DNA of 64,000 nucleotides, from the NCBI RefSeq assembly GCF_018863415.1, contig NZ_JAHKSN010000008.1, positions 105,156 to 169,155 of the forward strand, read 5' to 3'. This DNA is from Deinococcus aestuarii (GTDB lineage: Bacteria > Deinococcota > Deinococci > Deinococcales > Deinococcaceae). Shown piece by piece: positions 1 through 9,698 of the stretch (its first letter is position 1; each line of letters starts with the position of its first letter). The notes under the pieces are model-generated. The model saw only the letters and a program-made list of their open reading frames with translations. It made no database searches and was not told where the DNA came from. The position numbers and the translations under genes are program-made.

Positions 1-1
1 T

Positions 2-544
2 ATGCGCTCCCCTGCTCTGCTTCTGCTCCCCCTCACCCTGACGCTCGCGGCGTGCGGCTCGCGCGGCGTGCAGGCCCCGGACGCCTACGACCTCAGCGGC
101 ACCATCGGCGGCAACTGGGGCACCGACGCCCGGCTGCGCCTCGCGCTGGTGGGCACGGGCTTTCCCGACGTGCTGACCAACGACGGCAACCAGGCCCAGA
201 ACGTCGTCTCGACCGGGGTGAACGCGTGGAACTTCGGCTTCGACCTTCCCGACCGGCCCAGCCTGACCAGCCTGTTCGGGGCGTATCAGGTCGTCGCGTA
301 CAACGACGCCAACAACACGGGCACGTACGAGGTCGGCGAGACCTTCGCCCGCAACAAGCAGTGGCTGATCTACAGCACCATCAGCGGCAATGTCCCCGCC
401 ATCACCCTGCCCGGGGGCGGCGAGGAGATCACGCCCGCCATGACGGTGAGCGCGGGCTGGAACCTCTATGACCGCAACTTCCCCCTCAGCGACACCAACC
501 CCCGCCCAGCGGGCAAGGTGACGGGCTACGACATCAGCCGCTGA
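2..544 (+). CDS. Putative secreted lipoprotein of unknown function
   Basis: 180 residues. The N-terminus is a typical lipoprotein signal: a short basic start, a leucine-rich segment and the lipobox LAAC with the lipidated cysteine at residue 18. The mature part is rich in Gly, Asn and Asp and looks like a beta-type extracellular domain. I recognise no family. The ATG sits one base from the window edge, so its promoter is outside the window. A hairpin with a T-rich tail follows the stop. The likely location is the cell envelope; the function is unknown. Confidence 0.7.
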   Translation: MRSPALLLLPLTLTLAACGSRGVQAPDAYDLSGTIGGNWGTDARLRLALVGTGFPDVLTNDGNQAQNVVSTGVNAWNFGFDLPDRPSLTSLFGAYQVVAYNDANNTGTYEVGETFARNKQWLIYSTISGNVPAITLPGGGEEITPAMTVSAGWNLYDRNFPLSDTNPRPAGKVTGYDISR

Positions 545-566
545 CCCTCAGAAGGACCGCTCTGGA

Positions 567-594
567 CGCTGCCACCCCGGCGGCGTTCTTTTTT
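567..594 (+). terminator. Intrinsic terminator after the lipoprotein gene
   Basis: Stem CGCTGCC / GGCGGCG (one G-T pair) with a five-base loop, followed by TTCTTTTTT. It lies 23 bases after the stop of the plus-strand lipoprotein gene and just before the stop of the convergent minus-strand hydrolase. Confidence 0.75.
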
Positions 595-599
595 GGCCC

Positions 600-1646
600 C
601 TACAGATTCTCCCTGAAAAATGCCACGCTCCGGTCGAGCGCCAACCGCAGGTTCCGGCTGAGGTTGTGGTTGTCGCCCTCGTAGCGGTAGGCCTCCACGC
701 CCTGCCCGGCGGCGCGTAGGTCGTCCGCGAGGTTCTTCTGGAAGGTGTAGGGCACGTCCTCGTCGGCGGTGCCGTGGTGAAGCTGGAGGGGCCGCCCGTT
801 GAGGTCTTCGAGGGAGGCGTTGGGGCTGAGCAGCCGCAGGTAACGCCGCTGGAGGGGTTCGAGGGTGGGCCGCTGGGTCTCCGGCGCCCGGTTCCAGTCG
901 GTCGCCAGCACGTCGTAGCTCGCCACCACGCCCGCCCAGAGGGAGGCGGCCCGGAGGTCTCGGTCCACCAGCATCGCGCGGAGGGAGAGCTGGCCGCCCA
1001 TCGAGTGACCCCACAGGCCCAACCGCTTTTCGTTCACCCGCGAGTCACGTTTGAGGCTCGCGGCGGCGTTGAGCACGTCCACCGTATAGCCGGGATCGTC
1101 GTACCCGCCGAGCGCCACCCCCTCCGACTCGCCGTGCCCCCGGTAGTCGCTCTTGAGGGTCACGAAGCCCGAGCGCGCGAAGGCGTCCTGATACGCCACG
1201 TACCGCTCGGTCGTCCGGTACTCGTCCGGCGGAATGTACCCGTGGTTGAACACGATGGCGGGCCACCCTCCGGCGGGGGGCGTGCCGCGCGGCACCGTGA
1301 GGAGCGCGTAGATGGTCAGCCCGTCCGACTCGTAGCTCACAACCTGCCGGGAGTAGTTCGCGCCCGGGTTCAGGTTCCGCACGACGGTCAGCGCACTGCC
1401 CGGGTACTCGCGCGCCCGCAGCGCCTGGATGCTGTTGGGCTGCCGGGCGACGAGGGCCTCCAGCGCCGCGTCCGTCACCCCACCGAGGGGCGGGGCGGGG
1501 GTGGGCGCCGGGGTCTGTGACGGATTCGTCTGCGTCTCCCGCTCCACCCACGGCACCTCGAAGGGCAACCGCTCCGGCTGGGTGACGGCGACGTACCCGG
1601 CCCCCGCGACGAGGGCGAGCAGGGCGAGGCTGAGGAGGCGCCTCAT
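600..1646 (-). CDS. Alpha/beta hydrolase (S9/acyl-esterase type), envelope anchored
   Basis: 348 residues. A hydrophobic N-terminal segment (about residues 3-22) and a proline-rich linker (about 41-55) precede an alpha/beta-hydrolase domain. The nucleophile elbow is GHSMGG at 213-218 with Ser215. The acid is probably within ADEDVP (about 294-299) and the catalytic His is H327 in GDNHNLS. It is a predicted extracytoplasmic esterase or peptidase; the substrate is unknown. Its core is very similar to the gene immediately upstream (1711-2688), so the pair looks like a tandem duplication. The start codon directly abuts a perfect 13-bp inverted repeat and has no visible ribosome binding site. Confidence 0.85.
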   Translation of the reverse strand: MRRLLSLALLALVAGAGYVAVTQPERLPFEVPWVERETQTNPSQTPAPTPAPPLGGVTDAALEALVARQPNSIQALRAREYPGSALTVVRNLNPGANYSRQVVSYESDGLTIYALLTVPRGTPPAGGWPAIVFNHGYIPPDEYRTTERYVAYQDAFARSGFVTLKSDYRGHGESEGVALGGYDDPGYTVDVLNAAASLKRDSRVNEKRLGLWGHSMGGQLSLRAMLVDRDLRAASLWAGVVASYDVLATDWNRAPETQRPTLEPLQRRYLRLLSPNASLEDLNGRPLQLHHGTADEDVPYTFQKNLADDLRAAGQGVEAYRYEGDNHNLSRNLRLALDRSVAFFRENL

Positions 1647-1710
1647 GGGGAGCGGCCAGCCCCCAACAGCCAGTCTCTAGCGGAGGCACTCGGACCGCTG
1701 GCCGCTCCCC
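1647..1710 (-). repeat. Perfect 13-bp inverted repeat between tandem hydrolase genes
   Basis: Arms GGGGAGCGGCCAG (1647-1659) and CTGGCCGCTCCCC (1698-1710) enclose 38 bases. One arm touches the TGA of the upstream hydrolase and the other touches the ATG of the downstream one. It may act as a terminator-like or attenuating hairpin; there is no T-run. Confidence 0.6.
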
Positions 1711-2688
1711 TCACAGCCGCTCCTTGAAGAAGGCCACCGACCGCGCCAGCGCCGTGTACAGGTTGCGCGTCAGATCGTGGTTGTCCCCCGGGTAGACGTA
1801 GCTCTGCACCGGCTTGCCGATGCTCCGGAGCTGGGTCACGAGCGACGTGTGGAAGGCCACGGGCACGTCCTCGTCCGCCGTGCCGATGTGGAGCTGGAGG
1901 GGGCCGCCGAGGTCACGCAGGTAGGAGTTCGCGCTGAGGGTATTCCAGAACTTCGGGTTGGCCTTCGGCGTGCCGTACTTCGCCACCGCCTTCTTCCGCA
2001 GTTCGAGGACCCGGCGCGGGATGGAGGCGGGGACGGGACTGTTCCACTCGTTCATGATCTGGTCGTAGTCGCCGACCACCCCGGCCCAGATCACGCCCGC
2101 CTTGATGCTGGGGTCGATGACCATCGCCCGCAGGGTGACGAAACCGCCCATCGAGTGCCCCCACATGCCGATGCGGTTCGCGTTCACCCGAGGGTCCTTT
2201 TTCAGGCTGGCGAGCGCGTTCATCACGTCGGTGGTGTAGCCGGGCGAGTAGTAGCCGCCCAGCGCCTCCCCCTGGCTGCTCCCGTGGCCGCGGTAGTCGC
2301 TCTTGAGGGTCACGAAGCTCGCGCGGGCGAAGGCGTCCTGATAGGCGACGTACCGCTCGGTCGTCCGGTAGACGTTCGGCGGGATGTAACCGTGGTTGAA
2401 CACGACGGCGGGCCACCCTCCGGCGGGCGGCGTGCCGTTGGGAACGGTGAGGAGCGCGTTGATCCGCAGCCCGTCCGAGAGGTAGCTCACCACGTAGCGT
2501 TTGTAGTTGCTCCCGGCGCGGAGGGTCTGCCGCACGGTGAGGGCGCTGCCCGGGTATGCCTTCTGCCGGGCGGCGGGAATGCTCATCTGGGCGGCGTCCA
2601 CTTTCGCCAGCGCCGCCGCCGACTGGGCGTGCACGGTGGGGGCACCGAGGGCAAGCAGGGACGGCAGCAGGAAACGGGCTCGCTTCAT
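1711..2688 (-). CDS. Secreted alpha/beta hydrolase, paralogue of the next gene
   Basis: 325 residues with a Sec signal peptide (MKRARFLLPS start, likely cleavage after AHA-like VHA near residue 21). The hydrolase core has the nucleophile elbow GHSMGG with Ser179, the acid segment ADEDVP and the catalytic His in GDNHDLT. It shares long near-identical stretches with the 600-1646 product, for example RTTERYVAYQDAFAR. The start is supported by a TAGCCT hexamer (2695-2700) six bases before the ATG, consistent with a leaderless transcript. The substrate is unknown; the family includes dienelactone hydrolases, acetyl esterases and S9 peptidases. Confidence 0.85.
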   Translation of the reverse strand: MKRARFLLPSLLALGAPTVHAQSAAALAKVDAAQMSIPAARQKAYPGSALTVRQTLRAGSNYKRYVVSYLSDGLRINALLTVPNGTPPAGGWPAVVFNHGYIPPNVYRTTERYVAYQDAFARASFVTLKSDYRGHGSSQGEALGGYYSPGYTTDVMNALASLKKDPRVNANRIGMWGHSMGGFVTLRAMVIDPSIKAGVIWAGVVGDYDQIMNEWNSPVPASIPRRVLELRKKAVAKYGTPKANPKFWNTLSANSYLRDLGGPLQLHIGTADEDVPVAFHTSLVTQLRSIGKPVQSYVYPGDNHDLTRNLYTALARSVAFFKERL

Positions 2689-2787
2689 GCGGGCAGGCTA
2701 AAGGCCACAGGTGAGCGCGACGGGATGACGTGCCACCAAAGCGGGCAGAGCGAACGTTCAGCGCCCCCTCAAGCCCCTGTCATGGGC

Positions 2788-5295
2788 TCACAGCCGAGCG
2801 TCCAGCGGCTCGCTCTCCAGCGCCAGCACGCCGAGGACGCACTCGTGGACCCGCCCCACGCCCGCCTCCTCGACGAGACGGTGCAGCCCCTCCAGCCCGA
2901 GGTGAAACTCGCGCAGGGCCCGGCTCCGCTTGGCCGCCAGCGAGCGGGAACGCAGGCGCGTCAGGTTCTCCGGTCGCGTGTACTCCGGCCCGTAGATGAT
3001 CCGCAGATATTCCCGGCCCCGCACCTTCACGGCGGGTTGCAGGCCGCGCTTGTCCGGGTTGAGGAAGGCGAGCGGCTTGACGACCATGCCCTCGCCGCCC
3101 TGTTCGGTGAGGGAGAGCCACCAGTCGGTCGCCTCCCGCTCGCTCGCCTCCTCCCCCAGGGTGACGACGCGGTGGGCGGTGCAACCGAAGAGCGTGGGGT
3201 CCGCCTCCGCCAACCGCCCCAGCGTGCCCAGGTGCCAGAGGTGGTCCCTGTCCGTGTGAACGGCCCCCTCCGAGGCGAGGAGGTGGAAGGGCCGAATCTG
3301 CACGTCCCCCGGCCCCTCGACCCGGCGGACGTAGGCGCGGTAGGCGTCCCGGTAGGCGAGGAGATTGCCTCTACGCTCGCGGGTCCGTTCGAGCAGTTCA
3401 CCGACTTCGAGACCACGCGCCCGCGCCGCCTCCAACGCCGTCACGGCGGCAGGCAGGGCCGCGTTCCCCGCCGCGCCGACCGCCGCGTACTGATTCCGAA
3501 TCAGCTCCTCCGCCTTCAGGCTCCACGGCAGGATTTCGGCGTCCAGGACGAGCCAGCCCGTGTTCAGTGTCTCCCACAGCCCGGCGCGGGTGACGGCGGC
3601 TTGAGCGCGGGTCAGCACGTCCGCCTCCCAGTCCTCCTTGAAGAAGGGGCGCCCGGTGCGGGTATAAATGCGGCCTGTTCCCGCTCCGAAATGCTGCCGG
3701 GCCGTTTCCTCATCCCGGCTCAACACGAGGACGGCGCGGCTGCCCATGTGCTTCTCCTCGCACACGACCTGAAAGACGCCCTGCGAGCGGAAGTACGCGA
3801 AGGCTTCCTGCGGATGTTCCAGGTAGCCCTCCCGCGCGCTCGTCTCGACCGGGCTCATCGTGGGCGGGAGGTAGGGGCACCACGCCGGATCCACCCCGAA
3901 GCGCCCGAAGGTCTCGACCGCCGCCGCCCGCTCGCCCTCGCGCAGGGCGATGCCGCCGAAGGTCCGCGTCTCGATCCGCGCCTTGACGGTCAGGGCGGCG
4001 AGGTTGGGCATCCCGTCCGTTCCCGGCGTCTCTGGTGCGGTTATAGGACGCGCGGGCACGGCGTACTGGGCGTGGGCGGGCACGCTCACGGTCTCCATCT
4101 CCGGGTAACGCAGCGCGGTCAGCGAGCCGCCGAACGCGCAGCCCGTGTCGATGTTGAGGGTCCGGTTGACCCACCTCGGCTGGGCGACGGGGGTATGTCC
4201 GTAGACCACGTAGGCCGGGCCCCGGTACTCCTGCGCCCAGTCGCGCCGCACGGGGAGGCCGAGTTCGTCCGTGCTCCCGTCCACGTCGCCGTAGAGGGCA
4301 AAGCTCCGCACCCGCCCCGACGCTCGCCCCTGGTATCTCTCCGGCAACCCCGCGTGTGCGACGACCACCCGCCCGCCGTCGAGGACGAGGTGGCTCACCA
4401 AGCCGTCGAGGAAGGTCCGCACCCGCGCCCGGAACTCCGGCCCCGCCTCCTCCAACTGAGCCAGCGTCACATCTAGCCCATGCTGCGCCTTGACCGCCTT
4501 GCCGTCCAGGGCCCGCTTGAGCTTGTCGTCGTGGTTGCCGGGGACGCACAGGGCCGCACCTGCCTGGACCATCCCCATGACCAGCCGCAGCACGCCCGCG
4601 CTGTCCGGTCCCCGGTCCACGAGGTCGCCCACGAAGACGGCGGTGCGCCCCGTGGGAGGGGTGACGGTCTCGCTCTCCAGCCGGTAGCCCAGCCGCTCCA
4701 GCAACTCCCGCAACTCGGGCAGGCAGCCGTGAACGTCGCCGATAAAGTCGAAGGGGCCCGTCAACTCCTTGCGGTTGGTGTAGAGGGGGACGCGGGTGAC
4801 CGTCGCCGCTCCCACCTCCTCTTCCGAGTGCAGCACCCAGACGTGCCGGAAACCCTCCTTCTGGAGACCGCGCAGGGTCCGCCGCAACTCCGAGACCTGC
4901 CGCCCAATCACGGAGGCCGGGAAGTTCCGGTCCGTCCGGGCCGCGTGCCGGGCTTCCAGCACGGAGCGCGGTAGGTCGAGGACGATGGCGACGGGCAGCA
5001 CGTCATGTGCCCGCGCGAGGTCCACCAGACGCCGCCGGTCCTCCGGGCGCACGCTCGTCGCGTCCACCACGGTCAGCCGACCTCGCGCCAGCCGCTTCCC
5101 TCCGACGAAGAACAGGCTGTCGAAGGCGTCCCCCGTCGCCTCCAGGCTGTTCTCGTCGTCGCTGACGAGGACGCGGAAGAAGTCGCTGCTCAGCACCTCG
5201 CTGGGGAGGAAGTGCCGCGCGGCGAAGGACGACTTGCCGGAGGAGGACGCACCGACGAGGGCGACGAGGGAGAGTTCGGGGAGGGGGATGTGCAT
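2788..5295 (-). CDS. pnkp: Polynucleotide kinase-phosphatase-ligase Pnkp (RNA repair)
   Basis: About 835 residues if started at the ATG at 5295; a GTG ten codons upstream (5325) is the alternative. Three domains are visible. An N-terminal kinase has the P-loop GASSSGKSS (15-23). A central binuclear metallophosphatase has GDVHG (186-190), GDLVDRG (223-229), GNHD (253-256) and GHTP (366-369). A C-terminal ligase/adenylyltransferase has the motif EEKHMGS with the nucleotidyl lysine K515. In the known family Pnkp heals 2',3'-cyclic phosphate and 5'-OH RNA ends and, with Hen1, seals ribotoxin-cleaved RNA. It is the last gene of the hen1 operon, 75 bp after the nucleotidyltransferase stop. Its length matches the family and all catalytic motifs are intact. 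Confidence 0.95.
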   Translation of the reverse strand: MHIPLPELSLVALVGASSSGKSSFAARHFLPSEVLSSDFFRVLVSDDENSLEATGDAFDSLFFVGGKRLARGRLTVVDATSVRPEDRRRLVDLARAHDVLPVAIVLDLPRSVLEARHAARTDRNFPASVIGRQVSELRRTLRGLQKEGFRHVWVLHSEEEVGAATVTRVPLYTNRKELTGPFDFIGDVHGCLPELRELLERLGYRLESETVTPPTGRTAVFVGDLVDRGPDSAGVLRLVMGMVQAGAALCVPGNHDDKLKRALDGKAVKAQHGLDVTLAQLEEAGPEFRARVRTFLDGLVSHLVLDGGRVVVAHAGLPERYQGRASGRVRSFALYGDVDGSTDELGLPVRRDWAQEYRGPAYVVYGHTPVAQPRWVNRTLNIDTGCAFGGSLTALRYPEMETVSVPAHAQYAVPARPITAPETPGTDGMPNLAALTVKARIETRTFGGIALREGERAAAVETFGRFGVDPAWCPYLPPTMSPVETSAREGYLEHPQEAFAYFRSQGVFQVVCEEKHMGSRAVLVLSRDEETARQHFGAGTGRIYTRTGRPFFKEDWEADVLTRAQAAVTRAGLWETLNTGWLVLDAEILPWSLKAEELIRNQYAAVGAAGNAALPAAVTALEAARARGLEVGELLERTRERRGNLLAYRDAYRAYVRRVEGPGDVQIRPFHLLASEGAVHTDRDHLWHLGTLGRLAEADPTLFGCTAHRVVTLGEEASEREATDWWLSLTEQGGEGMVVKPLAFLNPDKRGLQPAVKVRGREYLRIIYGPEYTRPENLTRLRSRSLAAKRSRALREFHLGLEGLHRLVEEAGVGRVHECVLGVLALESEPLDARL

Positions 5296-5370
5296 GGAAG
5301 GGGCCTCAAGCGCCGATGCTCGCACACGGGAGGGAACCGGGCATGGGCAGATTGGCGGAGGAAGGGGCGA

Positions 5371-6141
5371 TCAGTGTAAATCTTGCTCCAGCCGCACCCG
5401 GACCACCCAGTCGCTCACGGCGCGGGTCAGGTCCTCCGGCACACTGTCCGGAAGGTGCGTGGTCTGCCGCGCCTCCTCCAACTCCCGCACGAGGCGCAGG
5501 TGTTCGGCCTGATACGCGGCGGGCAGCTCGGGAAGCGGCTCTCCCTCCCGCCCCTCGCGCTTCAAGGTCATCAGCTCGGCCAGGAAGGGAAGGCGGGCCT
5601 GCGCGTTCAGCACTTCGAGATTTGCCTCCACCTCCCCGGTTCTCAGCAGATGCAGCCCGGTGAGCACAGTGCGGAAGGCGTACAGGAGCGGCTTGACGCG
5701 GGGTACGTCCTCCCTTTCCAGCATCTCCCATTGGTTGCGGGTGAAGCCGAGGTAGTGGTGCGCGTGGTGCCGGGTCACGCACCGCCGGGCCAGGGCGGCG
5801 AGTTCCCCGTGCGCGGGTGTCGTGTGGACGACGAGCGGCGAGAGCAGTTGCTCCAGCACGTAGCCATTGCGGGTGAGAAGAAGCCGGGCGAACTTCCGCG
5901 CGTCGTGGGTCACGAGGTCGAGTTCCACCGCGCCGTCGTCCCGCTCCAGGCTGTGCGTCTCCCCGGGCGTCTCCAGCCCCAGCACCGCGTGCAGCGGCAG
6001 GACGTGGACGCCCCGCAGGTCCCAGTCGCTGTCGGGACTCGGGAAACCGTACAGGTGCGCGCCGCTCACCGTGGCGAACACGAGGGGGTGGGGGTGGGCG
6101 TGGACCGCTTCGGTCAGTTGCGGGGGGAAGGTCAGGGTCAT
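5371..6141 (-). CDS. RNA-repair-associated nucleotidyltransferase (polymerase beta type), copy 1
   Basis: 256 residues. The polymerase-beta-type nucleotidyltransferase signature is at the N-terminus: GAHLYGF (27-33) followed by SDWDLRG with the metal-binding aspartates D39 and D41. The first serine of the usual GS pair is replaced (GAH), but the Asp pair is intact. The ATG overlaps the stop of the upstream nucleotidyltransferase by ATGA, which fixes the start at 6141. The family is known to cluster with bacterial Pnkp/Hen1, but its substrate has not, to my knowledge, been settled. Adding a nucleotide to a damaged 3' end is a reasonable inference from the operon, not something the sequence shows. 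Confidence 0.85.
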   Translation of the reverse strand: MTLTFPPQLTEAVHAHPHPLVFATVSGAHLYGFPSPDSDWDLRGVHVLPLHAVLGLETPGETHSLERDDGAVELDLVTHDARKFARLLLTRNGYVLEQLLSPLVVHTTPAHGELAALARRCVTRHHAHHYLGFTRNQWEMLEREDVPRVKPLLYAFRTVLTGLHLLRTGEVEANLEVLNAQARLPFLAELMTLKREGREGEPLPELPAAYQAEHLRLVRELEEARQTTHLPDSVPEDLTRAVSDWVVRVRLEQDLH

Positions 6142-7025
6142 CGTTCCCAGTCCAGCGCCGCCCGCCGGGCCCGCAGGAGCCACGCCTCCACCTGGGCGTA
6201 GTCGGGGCGTTCGGGCAGGGTCGTCCGCGCATAGGCCCGGTCGAAGTCGGCGTGGAGCGACAGCCGCCAGCGTTCGACCTCGGTCCAGGGCACGTCGCCT
6301 CGTTTGACGGCGAGCAGGGTATCCCGGTGTTCCCCCACGTGGACCCGCACCTCGCCCCGTTCCAGAACCGCGATGCCGCTCAGCAGCAGTCTCAAGAGGT
6401 GCATCGCGTGTTTCCAGCGCACCTCGCCGTGCTGCCGCAGGTCGGCCTCCAGCCGCTTGAACTGCCCCATCACGTAGCCGTTGTAGGTCTGGTAGACGAG
6501 GCGGCTCAGGAACGCCTCCCGCATGTCCAGCAACTCGGCGGCGAGCGGCGTCACCGTCTGGATGAGTGGTGAGTGCAGCACCTCCAGCACGTTCGGGTTG
6601 GCCTTGAGGGCGAGGAGGACGAACTTGCCCGCCTCCCAGTACACCTCCTCGCCGAATTCGAGCTGTTCGGGCACGCCCGCCAGGCTCCAGTGGTCGCGCG
6701 CCGGGGGGAGGTAGAAGCCGCGCAGGTCGGTGTCGCTCGCCGAGGTGTCCAGCCCGAAGGCCCGGCTGCCCACCACGCAGCGGTACTGGACGAAGGGGGC
6801 AAAGTCGCGTTCCACATCCGGCAGGGCGTTCTTCTCGTGCCGCCGAACGGTCAGGCCGCCCCGGCTGAGCGTTGCCTCCGTGCCGTCGGGGAAGCGGACC
6901 CGGTAGGCGTGGTCAGGGTCGGGAGGCGAGCGGACGACCACGGCGACGGCGCCCGCCGGGTGTCCGGCCACCGGGAGGCGCGTGACGACGCTGGTGCCTA
7001 CAGGGAGAACGGGCGGCAGGGTCAT
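6138..7025 (-). CDS. RNA-repair-associated nucleotidyltransferase, copy 2, with N-terminal barrel
   Basis: 295 residues. Residues 1-65 look like a small beta-barrel of SH3 or KOW type (VRFPDGTEATL), absent from the neighbouring copy. The nucleotidyltransferase core follows with GSRAFG (86-91) and SDTDLRG (97-103), both metal aspartates present (D98, D100). The C-terminal half is helical. It is joined at both ends by ATGA overlaps: its ATG overlaps the hen1 stop and its stop overlaps the next nucleotidyltransferase, so the four proteins are translationally coupled. The two copies are diverged, so they probably have distinct roles in the same RNA repair pathway. Confidence 0.85.
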   Translation of the reverse strand: MTLPPVLPVGTSVVTRLPVAGHPAGAVAVVVRSPPDPDHAYRVRFPDGTEATLSRGGLTVRRHEKNALPDVERDFAPFVQYRCVVGSRAFGLDTSASDTDLRGFYLPPARDHWSLAGVPEQLEFGEEVYWEAGKFVLLALKANPNVLEVLHSPLIQTVTPLAAELLDMREAFLSRLVYQTYNGYVMGQFKRLEADLRQHGEVRWKHAMHLLRLLLSGIAVLERGEVRVHVGEHRDTLLAVKRGDVPWTEVERWRLSLHADFDRAYARTTLPERPDYAQVEAWLLRARRAALDWER

Positions 7026-8395
7026 GAGGTCGCCTTCCCGAACACCGCCATCTGCGTCACCGGGCCGAACGAAGGATGCACCTCGCCCACGTCCGCGAAG
7101 CGCACCGTGTAGCCGTGGTCCCGCGCCGCGCCCTCCGCCCACGCCCGGAACTCGGCGCGCGTCCACTCGAAACGGTGGTCGGTGTGCCGCATCCCGGCGT
7201 CCTCCCCGAAGACCGCGTTGTACTCGCGGTTGGGCGTCGTCACGACCACCGTCCCCGGACGCGCGTCCCCGAAAAGGTTGGTCGTTAAAGCGTTCAATCG
7301 GTGCGGTTCGAGGTGTTCGATGACCTCCACCAGGGCGGCGGCGCCAAAGCCGCGCAGCCGGGCGTCGCGGTAGGTCAGGCTGCCGTGCAGGAGGCGGACG
7401 CGCCCGGCGAGTTCGGGGCGTTCCCGCAGGTGGAGCCGCTCGGCGGCGATCTCCAGCGCCCGTGCGCTCACGTCCAGACCGACGAGTTCCCTGAACTGGG
7501 GCGCGGCGAGCAGGCGCCGCAGCAGCTTGCCCTCCCCACAGCCCAGGTCGAGGACGCGGGCGGCGCCGCTGGCCTTCAAGACCTCCGCCACCCGGTCTAG
7601 CCGCTCGTCGTGAAGGCGGGGGTGAGGGTCGCGGGGAGCGTCGTCCTCCGCCGCCTCCGGGGTGAAGTTGACCTCCGCCTGTCGCACCAGTTCCCGGAAG
7701 CGCAGGAAACGCCGGGTGATCAGCTCGCGCTCCGGGTGCGTGTCCAGCCACCCCGCCCCGTGCCGCAGCAGCTTCTCGACCTCCGCGTCGTCGAGGTAGT
7801 AGTGCTTGCGGCCGTCGAGCGCGGGCAGCAGCACGTACAGGTGGGCGAGGAGGTCTTTCAGCCGCACGGTCCCGCTCAGCCGCAGCCGGACGTAGGGCCG
7901 CTCCCCCCACTCCGGGAAGAGGGGGTCGAGGGGGACGGGCTGCGCCTCCACCGCGTACCCGAGGGGACCGAACAGCCGCGTGGGCAGGTCGGCGGGACCC
8001 CGTGCCGCCACGCAGGGCAGCTCGGCGACGAGGGGCAGCGGCGTGTCGGCCAGCGCCTGCCGTTCCTTGCTCCGCCCCGTCATCGCCGTGCCGAAGGCGT
8101 CACGCAGGGCGACCGCGAGGAAGCTGCCCCCCGCGTAGGGCCGGTCATTGACGTAGGGTTCGAGGGGAGCGCCCTCACCCGCCCGCGTGTGCCGGGACAG
8201 GGCGACCGGATCGACCTCCAGCAGCAGGGCCGCCGTGCAGCGCTCGGGACTCGCCTCCGGGTAGAAGACGGTGGAGCGCCCGAACGGCAACTCGCGCTCC
8301 AGCACGCGGTCGGGGTGCTTGTGCAGGAGGAAGCCGAGGTCGGTCGCCGGGGGAGCCCCGGAACCCGGGCGGGTGGCGGTGAGGGTGAGGAGCAT
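7022..8395 (-). CDS. hen1: 3'-terminal RNA ribose 2'-O-methyltransferase Hen1
   Basis: 457 residues, full length for bacterial Hen1. Residues 1-240 form the N-terminal Pnkp-ligase-activating domain. The methyltransferase has VLDLGCGEGK for SAM (281-290), the metal and catalytic cluster EVIEHLEPHRL (357-367) and RHTDHRFEWTR (403-413). Known role: it methylates the 2'-OH of the 3' end of cleaved RNA before Pnkp seals it, which protects the repaired RNA from re-cleavage. The start MLLTLT is typical for the family and is preferred over an upstream ATG or GTG. It is the first gene of the four-gene operon; a TAGCCT hexamer lies ten bases upstream of the ATG. Confidence 0.95.
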   Translation of the reverse strand: MLLTLTATRPGSGAPPATDLGFLLHKHPDRVLERELPFGRSTVFYPEASPERCTAALLLEVDPVALSRHTRAGEGAPLEPYVNDRPYAGGSFLAVALRDAFGTAMTGRSKERQALADTPLPLVAELPCVAARGPADLPTRLFGPLGYAVEAQPVPLDPLFPEWGERPYVRLRLSGTVRLKDLLAHLYVLLPALDGRKHYYLDDAEVEKLLRHGAGWLDTHPERELITRRFLRFRELVRQAEVNFTPEAAEDDAPRDPHPRLHDERLDRVAEVLKASGAARVLDLGCGEGKLLRRLLAAPQFRELVGLDVSARALEIAAERLHLRERPELAGRVRLLHGSLTYRDARLRGFGAAALVEVIEHLEPHRLNALTTNLFGDARPGTVVVTTPNREYNAVFGEDAGMRHTDHRFEWTRAEFRAWAEGAARDHGYTVRFADVGEVHPSFGPVTQMAVFGKATS

Positions 8396-8497
8396 CGTGG
8401 CGGGCAGGCTAGCGCGGCCCCGTTCCCACGGGCGTCCGTCATGTGGCGGAGCCGGGGAGGCGCGCGGGCTCATCGGCGCCCCTTACAATCGGGGCTG

Positions 8498-9682
<1,185 letters not shown>

Positions 9683-9698
9683 CCGGAACGTCCGACGG

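Noticed and set aside
1777..4476. 899-residue open frame on the plus strand opposite the hydrolase and pnkp genes
   Set aside because: It is an antisense shadow of genes with clear catalytic motifs. High GC produces long spurious frames; its residue content (Val, His, Arg, Gly, Pro) is typical for such shadows.
5296..5325. GTG start of pnkp ten codons upstream
   Set aside because: The ATG at 5295 gives the MHIPLPELSL start directly before the kinase domain; the upstream GTG adds residues with no family counterpart. It is not fully excluded.
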